A stretch of DNA of 64,000 nt from Stenotrophomonas acidaminiphila (GTDB taxonomy: Bacteria; Pseudomonadota; Gammaproteobacteria; Xanthomonadales; Xanthomonadaceae), in assembly GCA_002951995.1 (NCBI GenBank), contig CP019797.1:3208501-3272500 (forward strand). Reading direction: 5' to 3'. The translations under genes were made by a program, and so were the position numbers. This document shows positions 46,722-54,936 of the stretch, piece by piece (positions within the stretch are counted from its first letter, which is position 1; each line of letters opens with the position of its first letter). The notes under the pieces are model-generated. The model worked only from the letters and a program-made list of their open reading frames with translations, was not told where the DNA came from and made no database searches.

Positions 46722-47489
46722 ATGGAACGGACGCTCCTCCTGGTGTTGCTCCTGGCATCGGCCACGGCCGCTGCCGTGGAGGCCGATGACGGCTACCGCA
46801 ACGTCCCCGGCGGGCCGTTCCGTTCCTCGGTGCGGTTCGAGGAGACCTCCGCCACGCGCGACGTGGCGGCGTTCTCGATGATGGCGCGCCCGGTCAGCAA
46901 CGCGCAGTTCGCCGCATTCCTGGCGCGCAACCCGCAGTGGCGGCGCGACCAGGTTCCAACGGTGTTCTCCAGCCCCGGCTACCTCGGCCACTGGGCGCGG
47001 CCGGATGCACCCGGCGATGCGCTCGATCCGCAGGCGCCGGTCACCCATGTGAACTGGTACGCGGCCGACGCCTATTGCCGTGCCGACCAGGCGCGCCTGC
47101 CGACGTTCCTCGAGTGGGAGTACGCGGCCGCCGCCGACGCCACCCGCGCCGATGCGCGCGATGACCGCCGCTGGCGCCTGCGCCAGGTCAACGACGGCAC
47201 ACCGCATGCGCCCGATGCCGCCGCCGGCGCACCGGCCAACGTGCACGGCATCCACGCCCTGCACGGCGCGCACTGGGAGTGGAGCGAGGATTTCGCCTCG
47301 CTGCTGGCCGCTGGCGACCGCCGTGGCCAGGCCGACGGCGACGCCCTGCGCTACTGCGGCGCCAGCGCCATGGCCTTCAACGACCCGGGCGACTACGGCG
47401 TGGTCAAGCGCTTCGTCCTGCTGTCCGCGCTTCAGCCCGGGGCCACCCTGGGCAATCTCGGTTTCCGCTGCGCAAGGAGCCAGCCATGA
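46722..47489 (+). CDS. nirV: NirV-like formylglycine-generating-enzyme family protein
   Basis: The precursor has 255 residues with a signal peptide (LLLVLLLASATAAAVEA). The SUMF1-type fold shows FSMMARPVSNAQFAAFL, VTHVNWYAADAYCRADQARL, LPTFLEWEYAAAADA, ALHGAHWEWSEDFAS and GNLGFRCARSQP. NirV accompanies NirK in many denitrifiers; its activity is not established. The canonical FGE cysteine pair is not evident, so it may be a non-catalytic chaperone or cofactor protein. It starts 14 bases after nirK and overlaps sco. Confidence 0.85.
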   Translation: MERTLLLVLLLASATAAAVEADDGYRNVPGGPFRSSVRFEETSATRDVAAFSMMARPVSNAQFAAFLARNPQWRRDQVPTVFSSPGYLGHWARPDAPGDALDPQAPVTHVNWYAADAYCRADQARLPTFLEWEYAAAADATRADARDDRRWRLRQVNDGTPHAPDAAAGAPANVHGIHALHGAHWEWSEDFASLLAAGDRRGQADGDALRYCGASAMAFNDPGDYGVVKRFVLLSALQPGATLGNLGFRCARSQP

Positions 47490-48082
47490 ACAGACCCATC
47501 GCATTCCTGCTGCTCGGCCTGGCGCTGGGCGTTTCGCCCGCGCTCAATGCCGCCAACGCGCCGGTCGCGCCGGCCGCCAGCCTGCCCGGGCAGTCGCTGT
47601 ACCACCTGCAGGTCACGCTCACCGACCAGCACGGCAAGGCCGTCCCCTGGGCATCGCTGCGCGGCCGCCCGCAGCTGGTGTCCATGTTCTACGGCAACTG
47701 CCACCTGATGTGCCCGCTCATCATCGAGAGCGCCAAGGCCGTGCACAAGCAGCTGCCGGCGGACCAGCGCACGCGCCTGGACGTGGACATGCTCACCCTC
47801 GATCCGGTGCGCGACACGCCCGCCGCGCTGGCCGGGATCGCGCAGCGCCACCGCGCGCCCGACGACTGGCGCTTCCTGCAACCGGCCGAGGGCGATGTGC
47901 GTGCGCTCGCCAACCTGCTGGACGTGCGCTACCGCTTCCGCGACGACGGCAGCATCAACCACACCAGCGTGCTGGTGCTGCTCGACGCGGAAGGCCGCGT
48001 ACGCGCGCGCAGCGAGGTGCAGGGCGTGGCCGCGGACCCGGAGCTGGTCGCTGCCATCGGCGCCGTGCTCGACGGCCGCTGA
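47486..48082 (+). CDS. SCO1/SenC-family copper chaperone
   Basis: The precursor has 198 residues with a signal peptide. The thioredoxin-like domain has the copper motif CxxxC in FYGNCHLMCPLI and the distal His in GSINHTSVLVLL. SCO proteins load copper into cuproenzymes; here the expected client is NirK, with a role in type 1 or type 2 site assembly. The start overlaps the nirV stop. This completes the nirK operon. No cytochrome oxidase genes are nearby. Confidence 0.9.
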   Translation: MNRPIAFLLLGLALGVSPALNAANAPVAPAASLPGQSLYHLQVTLTDQHGKAVPWASLRGRPQLVSMFYGNCHLMCPLIIESAKAVHKQLPADQRTRLDVDMLTLDPVRDTPAALAGIAQRHRAPDDWRFLQPAEGDVRALANLLDVRYRFRDDGSINHTSVLVLLDAEGRVRARSEVQGVAADPELVAAIGAVLDGR

Positions 48083-48322
48083 CAGCCGTGCATGCGGTCA
48101 CGCCGTCGTAGCGCCCGGTAGCGGCGTAGCGGGCAGACGCATCGATCCGGCCGGGACAGGTACCGGCGCATCCCGGGTACACATGCGGAACGGGATCCGC
48201 TGGCCGCGCATCGGCGGCAGGGAAAGCGGCACGCCCGGCGCCGCAGGGGCGCCGGCGTGGCCATGGCCGGCAACGATGCGTCGAGCGGCGCCACGCGGCC
48301 ACCGCTCCACCAGGCCATGGCC

Positions 48323-48895
48323 TCAGGCGGGCGGCGCCCCCGACGCGGCATCGGCCTGGCGGCCACCGCCAGGCAGCATGCGCCGCAGGGTGTTGTCCTT
48401 CTGCACGTAGTGGTGCGCCAGCGCGGCCAGCGCATGGATGCCGATCAGCCAGTAGCCGAACGTGCCGATGGTCTCGTGCAGCTCCTCAAGCGTGTCGGCC
48501 AGCGTGGCGTCCGCCGCCACCAGCGGCGGCAGCACCAGGCCGAAGAACGGCACCGGCTTGCCGGCGGCGCTCAGCACCAGCCAGCCCAGCAACGGCTGCG
48601 CGATCATGAACACGTAGAGCAGCACGTGGACCGAGCTGGCCGCCCACCGCTGCCAGGCCGGCGGTGCCGGGACGATCGGGGGCGTGGTGGTCAGCAGTCG
48701 CGTGAGCAGCCGCACCCACACCAGCGCGAGGATCGACAGGCCGATCGAGAAATGCAGGCTCTTCATCAGGTCGCGGGCGGCGGTGCCCCTCTCGAACATC
48801 CCGCGCAGTTCGATGGAGGCATACGCCAGCACGAACAGCAGCAGCATCAGCCAATGCAGCCCGATCGACCAGCGGTTGTAGGTGTCGTGTTTCAT
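48323..48895 (-). CDS. Cytochrome b561 (CybB-like)
   Basis: The product has 190 residues from ATG 48895 (AGGAG nine bases upstream); a TTG twelve codons earlier is in frame. Four helices carry heme histidines: SIGLHWLMLLLF, LMKSLHFSIGLSIL, SSVHVLLYVFMIA and LHETIGTFGYWLIGIHALAA. It ferries electrons between quinone and periplasmic acceptors. It converges with the sco gene and does not seem part of the nirK operon. Confidence 0.9.
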   Translation of the reverse strand: MKHDTYNRWSIGLHWLMLLLFVLAYASIELRGMFERGTAARDLMKSLHFSIGLSILALVWVRLLTRLLTTTPPIVPAPPAWQRWAASSVHVLLYVFMIAQPLLGWLVLSAAGKPVPFFGLVLPPLVAADATLADTLEELHETIGTFGYWLIGIHALAALAHHYVQKDNTLRRMLPGGGRQADAASGAPPA

Positions 48896-49368
48896 GGATT
48901 CCGGCTCCTGTGTCTGTTGCGGTTCTGCCAAGGCCTTCGACCCGGGACGCCCCGCGCGCGCCAGACCGGCGCCACCGACGGTTGTTCCCGTGGGTCATGC
49001 GTCACGATGCCGGCCATCCCCGCCGGACACCGCGGTTGGGTCGTCCGGCCCTCCCGCCGTCGACCCCGCGATGGGCGCGCACCCCGCGCGGCCCACCAGG
49101 TACGCGGACACGATACGCCCATCGCGTTCGCCACGCTGGCGGCGGCAGGTGCCGTCCACCCGCCGATGCGCGCGACCGGCCACGTCCACACGCGCCGTGC
49201 CAATGCGCAGGCAGGGGGAACCAGTGGGTGCCGGCATGGTCGCCGCACCATCACCCGCAATCGCAGGCGCATCGCCAGCCGCGCGGGCAGCAACGAGCCG
49301 CGCTGGATGCGGCGCCTGCCAGGCGCCGGTCGATGCCGGGTCGTGCGCGCGGGCCTGGCGCCGTGGCC
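48896..49368. other. Intergenic region without identified gene
   Basis: About 470 GC-rich bases between two minus-strand genes. It must contain the promoter of the cytochrome b561 gene. Open frames on both strands lack recognisable domains or good ribosome sites. Nothing specific is seen. Confidence 0.4.
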
Positions 49369-50565
49369 TTACTTCTTCGTGGACTGGGCGATATGGCGGT
49401 CCCAGTAAGCGGCCAGCTGCATCGCCTTGCGCGCACTGAGTTCGCTGCCGATCCGGCGCATCGCCTCGTCCTGGCCCGGCATCCCCAGCGCAGTCCGCTC
49501 GCGGGCGATCTCCAGCAGGGCACGTTGACGAACGGTCAGATTTCCAAACGGGTCGAAGTAGGAATCCAGCCGTGTCTCATCCTGGATTCCCGTCCAGGTG
49601 AAGGTTTCAGCGCCCGCCTGGTCCGCGACCCGTTGGTAAGCATCAATCGCTTCTCGCGGGCTCATCCGCCCGGTCAGGCGGGCGAAGCGCGCCTCCAGCA
49701 ACCGCGTCTCGTGTGTCTGCCCGTGCTCCGCCAGCGACTTCAGCGCGGCGGCCACATACGCCTGGGCCATGTTCCCGGTATCCGCCTGCACCCCCAGCAG
49801 GTTGAACGTCGCGATCGCCGCATGGTGCCCAGGCCGACCGGCGGCCGCCAGTTCGCTCCGGGTCGGATGTCCCAGCGTTGATGGCTGGACGATCTCGATA
49901 CCTGCATCCGCGGACAGGATGTTCTCTATGTCGCGCTTGTGGAACTCACCCACGATGAGCACCACGGTCGATCCGGGGCGTGCCCTGGCCGCGCTTGCCA
50001 GGCGCCTGGCCTGCAGGAACGTCCGGTACAGGAACATCCGCCGGGGCAGGTCGTGCCCGGCCTTCGCAGCCGGCGTCGCGGCCCAGTCGGCGATCCGCTG
50101 CGTGTTGGCCGGGTTTTCGGCATGAAACAGCGTGCGTTGCAGCTGCACCGGCTGTGGGAACGAGAGGAACTGCTGATAGCCGGAAACGGGCCGTATTTCG
50201 GGGACCGATGACAGATCCAGGTCGAACCCCAGCCGGGCGTCCTCGGCCGATGGCTGCCAGTCAACCGGACACAGCGCCACACCATGCTCCCTGGCGAACG
50301 GAACCGCGACATCCTGCACCTCATAGGTGAATTCGTAATAGCTGTTGCGGGCGAACTCGTCGGGAGAGCGCTCGATGCAGATCGCGTCAGGATCGGCACG
50401 CGCGAGGAACGCGGCCAGGTGCGCCGGACTGTCCGCCGGCGCCACGAGCTGGGCGGCATGGTCGACCCCGAGGACGATGACCTTCGTTTTCGCTTCACTG
50501 GCCGCGGCAGCCGCGACGAACGCCGTGCACAGCAACGCTGCCGATATCCATCGTGAGTGATCCAT
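49369..50565 (-). CDS. Secreted TraB/ChaN-like (DUF5694-type) protein
   Basis: The precursor has 398 residues with a signal peptide (SRWISAALLCTAFVAAAAAS). After it come VIVLGVDHAAQLVA, a conserved IERSPDEF and VVLIVGEFHKRDIENIL, which recall the Asp/His and Glu-phosphate-like motifs of TraB/ChaN/EreA-type proteins. The central region is helical. I recognise no specific activity; DUF5694 is the most likely Pfam hit. It is a single gene on the minus strand and may be periplasmic. Confidence 0.6.
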   Translation of the reverse strand: MDHSRWISAALLCTAFVAAAAASEAKTKVIVLGVDHAAQLVAPADSPAHLAAFLARADPDAICIERSPDEFARNSYYEFTYEVQDVAVPFAREHGVALCPVDWQPSAEDARLGFDLDLSSVPEIRPVSGYQQFLSFPQPVQLQRTLFHAENPANTQRIADWAATPAAKAGHDLPRRMFLYRTFLQARRLASAARARPGSTVVLIVGEFHKRDIENILSADAGIEIVQPSTLGHPTRSELAAAGRPGHHAAIATFNLLGVQADTGNMAQAYVAAALKSLAEHGQTHETRLLEARFARLTGRMSPREAIDAYQRVADQAGAETFTWTGIQDETRLDSYFDPFGNLTVRQRALLEIARERTALGMPGQDEAMRRIGSELSARKAMQLAAYWDRHIAQSTKK

Positions 50566-50831
50566 GGCGTGTCCATCCGTTGTTCGGGCATTGGAATTCT
50601 AGAAAACAGCGGGTGCACTCAACCGTGCCATTGGTTGTAGTCAACCCGGCTTTGCCCGACGCCACGAACGTCGCGGCAGGGCCGTGCCCGGCGCCCTTGG
50701 GAAGCCGCCATGGCGCGGGCATCGGCGAGCGCGGCGACCACCGCGGCAGGCCGCCTGGAGATCGCAGGATGGCTTTGATCCACGCCGCCGCACGCCAGGC
50801 GCGGCGATATGACGGGCACCCGCCGTACGCG

Positions 50832-52211
50832 TCACCCCGTGGCTTCCTCCAACGCATCGGCCATCTGCTGCGAGGGCCGGTACTCGGCCAGCCACTGCCT
50901 GAAGGCGGCGCTGGTCATCGGACGGGCAAAGAGATAGCCCTGGAAGTGGGTGCAGCCGAGACCGACCAGCAGGTCACGCTGCTCGACGGTCTCTACCCCT
51001 TCGGCCAGCGCATCCATGCCCATCACGTGCGATATCTCGACAATCTTGCCCAGCAAGCGGCGCGCACTCTCCTGCTTGACGGCTTCGTCAACGAAGCGCC
51101 TGTCGATCTTGAGTTTCCGTACCGGCAGCGCGCGCAGCGTGGACAGGGAAGAGTAGCCCGTGCCGAAATCATCCAGCGCCCACGTGACTCCCATCCTTTC
51201 GAACGCGATCATCCGGCTGGCCAGCAGCGCTGGATCCGCCGACAATGCGGACTCGGTCAGCTCCAGCTCCAGCAACCCGGGGTTGATCCCGGAAGCGCGG
51301 ATGAGCGCGGATGCCGCGGCCAGGAATTCCTCGTCCAGCAGCTGCACGGGGCTGACGTTCACCGCCAGCTTCAGTCCGCGGGTGGCCGGGGCGCGCGACC
51401 ATTCATTCAAGGTCTCGCAGCCCTGGCGAAGGACTTCCAATCCAAGATCACAGATCAGGGCGCTGTCCTCGGCCACCGGAATGAAGGCATCAGGCGAGAG
51501 CAGGGTGCCGGAGGGATGACGCCAACGCACCAGTGCTTCCGCACCGGTAATGGCACCGTTGCTGAGCAGCTGTGGCTGATAGTGGACTTCGAACTCACCC
51601 TTGCGGACGGCACGCGCAAGTTCGCGTTCCAGGCGCAGGCGCCGGCCTATGTCGTTGCGGTAGATGGCGAAGATGAGCACCAGCAGCGCCATCGAGAACG
51701 CCGTGTTCAGACGCGCGCCCCAGGCGCGCACTTCCAGCGGGGGCGACACGCCTGGTGCAAGCGGATCCAGTGCCCCGATCGCGAACGCCGAGAACATGGC
51801 CAGGCATGCCAGCGGGAAGAAGAGCGAGCCATACCTTTGCCGTGCCTCGAACGTGGACGCCGCACCGGCCGCAAGCGGCAGCAGGAACAGGTGGGCCGAA
51901 CGCGGCACCCAGGCGACCGGCGCATCGATCAGGGCGATCACGCACACCACCAGGAATATGCCATTGGCCACTATCAGCAGCGACGTCGCATCACTGCGCG
52001 GCACGCGATGCAGGGCGAATATTCCAACCGCGATCAAGCCCACGAACACCAGTGACAGGTCGCCGCGGCCGAAGTAGAGATAGCAGAACGTCCATGCCAG
52101 CCCCAGGCAGATGCAGGTCCCGCCGGCAATGGACAGGATGGTCCGTGTCCTGTCCTGCTGCATGGATCGACGTGAACCGACACGGGACGGAGGCATCTGC
52201 AGCACGACCAA
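50832..52211 (-). CDS. Membrane EAL-domain cyclic-di-GMP phosphodiesterase
   Basis: The product has 459 residues. Six or seven helices form an N-terminal membrane sensor (about 25-185). The EAL domain (about 195-445) is complete: GAEALVRWRHPSG (EAL), VNVSPVQLL, LLELELTES, WALDDFGTGYSSL, KLKIDRRFVDE, ALAEGVETVEQ and QGYLFARPM. It probably hydrolyses cyclic-di-GMP, promoting motility or dispersal. There is no GGDEF domain. Start choice among the first Met residues (1, 6 or 17) is open. Confidence 0.92.
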   Translation of the reverse strand: MVVLQMPPSRVGSRRSMQQDRTRTILSIAGGTCICLGLAWTFCYLYFGRGDLSLVFVGLIAVGIFALHRVPRSDATSLLIVANGIFLVVCVIALIDAPVAWVPRSAHLFLLPLAAGAASTFEARQRYGSLFFPLACLAMFSAFAIGALDPLAPGVSPPLEVRAWGARLNTAFSMALLVLIFAIYRNDIGRRLRLERELARAVRKGEFEVHYQPQLLSNGAITGAEALVRWRHPSGTLLSPDAFIPVAEDSALICDLGLEVLRQGCETLNEWSRAPATRGLKLAVNVSPVQLLDEEFLAAASALIRASGINPGLLELELTESALSADPALLASRMIAFERMGVTWALDDFGTGYSSLSTLRALPVRKLKIDRRFVDEAVKQESARRLLGKIVEISHVMGMDALAEGVETVEQRDLLVGLGCTHFQGYLFARPMTSAAFRQWLAEYRPSQQMADALEEATG

Positions 52212-52642
52212 ATCCTTCTGGAATCGCCTTTCATTTTACGTCCCCCGCCTGTTAGGCACCCTGCCCCTTTTTCCGCTCGATGCCTGTCCCGGGACAGCCC
52301 GGGGCAGGCCAGGACACACGGGAATGCAGCCGGCAAAGACGCCCCGGACGACGATGCCGTCGCCATGCGGCCCTGCCCGCTGTCGACCCGGCGATGGCGC
52401 GCGCCACGCGCGTGGCCCGCCGTGCCTTCAGACCAGCGCGAGGGAGCAAACTGTCATCCCACGCTCTCTCCCTTCGGGCAGCGAAAGCGGACGCGGGAAT
52501 ACGGCGGTCTCCGCCGCTTGAGGAAGGCGCCGCGGCCCCTGCTTCACCCTGGGGCTCGACCGCACTGCCGCGGCGGATTGTCGAGTACGGGAGAGCGAGC
52601 GCTCACGGCCGAAGCGCGCAGACATGACTTTCGGCATATTTA
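52212..52642. other. Intergenic region without identified gene
   Basis: About 430 bases between the divergent EAL gene and the DUF2975-XRE operon. It holds GC-rich spacer with no convincing open frame; the AT-rich operator follows immediately. Confidence 0.4.
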
Positions 52643-52675
52643 TTGATAAACAATAAGCGACATATCGTTTATCAA
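52643..52675 (+). promoter_or_regulatory. Palindromic operator/promoter of the DUF2975-XRE pair
   Basis: TTGATAAAC (52643-52651) and GTTTATCAA (52667-52675) form a perfect 9-bp inverted repeat with a 15-nt AT-rich spacer. TTGATA and GTTTAT are 18 bp apart and could be -35 and -10, so the repressor would cover the promoter. It is the most AT-rich stretch of the neighbourhood. Confidence 0.75.
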
Positions 52676-52695
52676 CACAACACACGGTGCCCACC

Positions 52696-53208
52696 ATGAA
52701 TCGCATGCCAGCCACAGCCTTGGCCGTTACCCGGCCCATCATCCAGGGGCTTACCGTCCTCAACCTGCTCTATGCCATCTCCATCCTCTGCCTGTTCTGT
52801 GCGAGCTTCTTCATCGAAGGCTGGCCCTGGAAGCCGCTCGGCTTCGACCTCGCCACCATGGACCCCCGGGTGCCACTCGGCATGCGAACGATCATGCTCG
52901 TCGGCATCGCCGGCGCTGCGATCGTACATACGATCCTGCGACGCCTGCTTGCGATTATCGACAGCGTACGCGGTGGCGAAGCCTTCATACTGCCCAACGC
53001 ACAGCGGCTGAGTGCCATCGCCTGGAGTGTGCTGGTCATCGAGTTGCTTCGCCTGTCCGTACTTGCCATCACCAAGTTTGCCGCGATACCCGGGAAAATG
53101 GATGGCCTGTCGCCGACGCCCTGGCTCGCGGTACTGCTCCTGTTCGTACTGTCGGGCGTGTTCTCGCATGGAGCACGGATGCGTGCGGACCTGGAAGGAA
53201 CCATCTGA
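52696..53208 (+). CDS. DUF2975 membrane protein
   Basis: The product has 170 residues from ATG 52696. Four helices are visible: LTVLNLLYAISILCLFCASF, TIMLVGIAGAAIVHTILRRL, SAIAWSVLVIELLRLSVLAI and WLAVLLLFVLSGVFSHGA. The motif VRGGEAFILPNAQRLSAIAW is the DUF2975 signature. Such proteins are usually encoded next to a small XRE regulator, as here, with a one-base gap. The function is unknown; the pair may be a membrane-signal repressor couple. Confidence 0.85.
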   Translation: MNRMPATALAVTRPIIQGLTVLNLLYAISILCLFCASFFIEGWPWKPLGFDLATMDPRVPLGMRTIMLVGIAGAAIVHTILRRLLAIIDSVRGGEAFILPNAQRLSAIAWSVLVIELLRLSVLAITKFAAIPGKMDGLSPTPWLAVLLLFVLSGVFSHGARMRADLEGTI

Positions 53209-53209
53209 C

Positions 53210-53431
53210 ATGGCCATAGTCGTGCACCTCGACGAACTCCTGCACGCCCGTCGAATGACCCTCACCGAGCTTGCCGCTCGCGTCGACATCACGCTGGCGA
53301 ACCTGTCGATCCTGAAGACCGGAAAGGCCAAGGCCATCCGATTCTCCACCCTGGAGGCGATCTGCACGGCACTGGACTGCCAACCTGGCGATCTTCTCGT
53401 CCACGACCCTTCAATCACCACTGACGACTGA
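53210..53431 (+). CDS. XRE-family HTH regulator (YozG-like), partner of DUF2975
   Basis: The product has 73 residues and is essentially a single Cro/CI HTH: ARRMTLTELAARVDITLANL then LSILKTGKAKAIRFSTLEAI. It begins one base after the DUF2975 stop. YozG-type regulators normally repress their own operon. The palindrome at 52643-52675 is the obvious binding site. The small size matches the family. Confidence 0.88.
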   Translation: MAIVVHLDELLHARRMTLTELAARVDITLANLSILKTGKAKAIRFSTLEAICTALDCQPGDLLVHDPSITTDD

Positions 53432-53489
53432 TACAGCGCGGCTCCGGCCGGCAGCTTCTTTCGCTCCCATCTCCAACGGGCAACACCGC

Positions 53490-54488
53490 ATGTTTCGCAC
53501 TCTGATTGCCGCGCTCGCGGCGACGTTGGCCCTTGTCGTGCCCGCGGCTGCCGGCAGCAATGTCGGGGCACCGCCCACCTTCCTGTCGCAAGCGAACTGC
53601 TTTGCGTCCACGCCGGACCATGAAAGCTGGCTGGAATCAATTCGCGGGCATGTACAGGACAAGCCCATACCCACGGCACTGCTGCAATCGCTGGTCCCGG
53701 CGAGGGCATTCGCCTACGCGCGCTCCGCATTCGACTGTCGCATTGTTTCGTACTCAAGCGATGGGCACGTCGTTCTGGCCTATGTCATCCGTCCACGGAT
53801 GATCGGCACATCCGGAAAGCTTCCGCTGCTGGTCTACAACCGCGGCGGCAACGGCGGCTACGGAAAGCTGGATCCTCTCCAGGTGTTCATGAAACTACTG
53901 CCTCTTGCGAAATCGGGCTTCATGGTCGTAGCCAGCCAGTATCGGGATGCTGACGAGTTTGGTGGAAGTGACGTTGGTGATGTCATGCGCCTGATCGACC
54001 TCTCACTGGAGATGCCTGAGGTTGATGCCCAGCGCATCTTCCTTCTCGGCCAAAGCCGCGGTGCGATGATGAGCTACCTCGTCGCGCGCCAACGGGACGA
54101 CATCACCGCCATGGCCACCATAGGTGGAGTCTCGGATCTGGTCGCCGGACTCGCCTGGCGTCCGGAGATGGAGCGCGTGTACCGCGCCCGCATTCCCGGT
54201 TACGGAGAAGATCAACAGGCAGCGCTGGTGGCCCGCTCTGCGTTTCACTGGGTGGAGCAACTGCCCGCCGACATGCCGGTGCTGCTGCTGCATGGCGAGG
54301 CCGATGACCGTGTCAGCGTCAATGACCCCATCGCAATGGCCGCGCGGCTGCAGCAACTCCAGCGCCCACACAAGCTCGTCGTCTACCCGGGGGACGACCA
54401 TGGGCTGCAAGGGAACTGGCGTAGTGCCCGCGATGAGATCCTTGAATGGTTCAGACGCGCGGGAGACCAAGGGCATGCGCCACGCTGA
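53490..54488 (+). CDS. Secreted alpha/beta hydrolase (prolyl-oligopeptidase-like)
   Basis: The precursor has 332 residues with a signal peptide (FRTLIAALAATLALVVPAAA). The peptidase S9/DLH-like catalytic core shows VYNRGGNGGYG, the nucleophile elbow LLGQSRGAMMS (Ser near 193), the acid in LLHGEADDRVS and the His in YPGDDHGLQG. It may be an esterase or aminopeptidase-like enzyme. Gene order with the XRE regulator (58 bases) is compatible with co-transcription, but no functional link is evident. Confidence 0.82.
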   Translation: MFRTLIAALAATLALVVPAAAGSNVGAPPTFLSQANCFASTPDHESWLESIRGHVQDKPIPTALLQSLVPARAFAYARSAFDCRIVSYSSDGHVVLAYVIRPRMIGTSGKLPLLVYNRGGNGGYGKLDPLQVFMKLLPLAKSGFMVVASQYRDADEFGGSDVGDVMRLIDLSLEMPEVDAQRIFLLGQSRGAMMSYLVARQRDDITAMATIGGVSDLVAGLAWRPEMERVYRARIPGYGEDQQAALVARSAFHWVEQLPADMPVLLLHGEADDRVSVNDPIAMAARLQQLQRPHKLVVYPGDDHGLQGNWRSARDEILEWFRRAGDQGHAPR

Positions 54489-54885
54489 TACAGCCGGCGT
54501 GGTTGATCACTGTGGACGCGCTCGCACATGCGATCCTTCAATGGCGTGTGCTCCAGGATGGGCCGCAGCGGGATGCTGAACGCCGTAGCGTCGCGTTGGG
54601 CGACGGATATCGCACCAGGACGCAACCTGCCGACGATGGACGTCCCGCGACATCATCAGTTGGCCAGCTACATCCCGACATCAACCGACACCATGCCAGG
54701 CCCTGGTGCTTCCCAGAGAATGTGGCGGCAGTGGCGCTGGTCACGTGCGACGACGGGGGTTGGCCACCTGCCCCGGCTCTGTGATGCAGCACTCCGGTAC
54801 CGTATCCCACAGCCCGATGCAGCCATGAACTCTCCGTTGCATCTCTTGGACTGCAACAGGCCGATGCGCGGATGCATGGACGCAC
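54489..54885. other. Intergenic region without identified gene
   Basis: About 400 bases of lower coding character between the hydrolase and the kinase operon. No domain-bearing frame and no hairpin with T-run was seen. The activator box of the kinase operon follows at 54886. Confidence 0.4.
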
Positions 54886-54930
54886 TTTAGGAAACGTCTG
54901 ATGTGTGCCTGAGCCACTGCGCTCTAGGCT
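54886..54930 (+). promoter_or_regulatory. RcsB-like box promoter of the two-kinase operon
   Basis: TTTAGGAAACGTCTGAT (54886-54902) with core TAGGAAACGTCTGA resembles RcsB/NarL-type boxes. TAGGCT (54925-54930) starts 39 bp after the box starts and 6 bases before the ATG, predicting a leaderless mRNA. The same arrangement recurs at 62947-62991. Confidence 0.65.
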
Positions 54931-54936
54931 GCAACG

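Noticed and set aside
46722..47489. NirV as an active formylglycine-generating enzyme
   Set aside because: The fold is recognisable, but I could not find the catalytic cysteine pair, so activity is not claimed.
48910..49881. Open + frame between the cytochrome b561 and the DUF5694-like genes
   Set aside because: It overlaps the well-supported minus-strand gene and lacks domains or a ribosome site.
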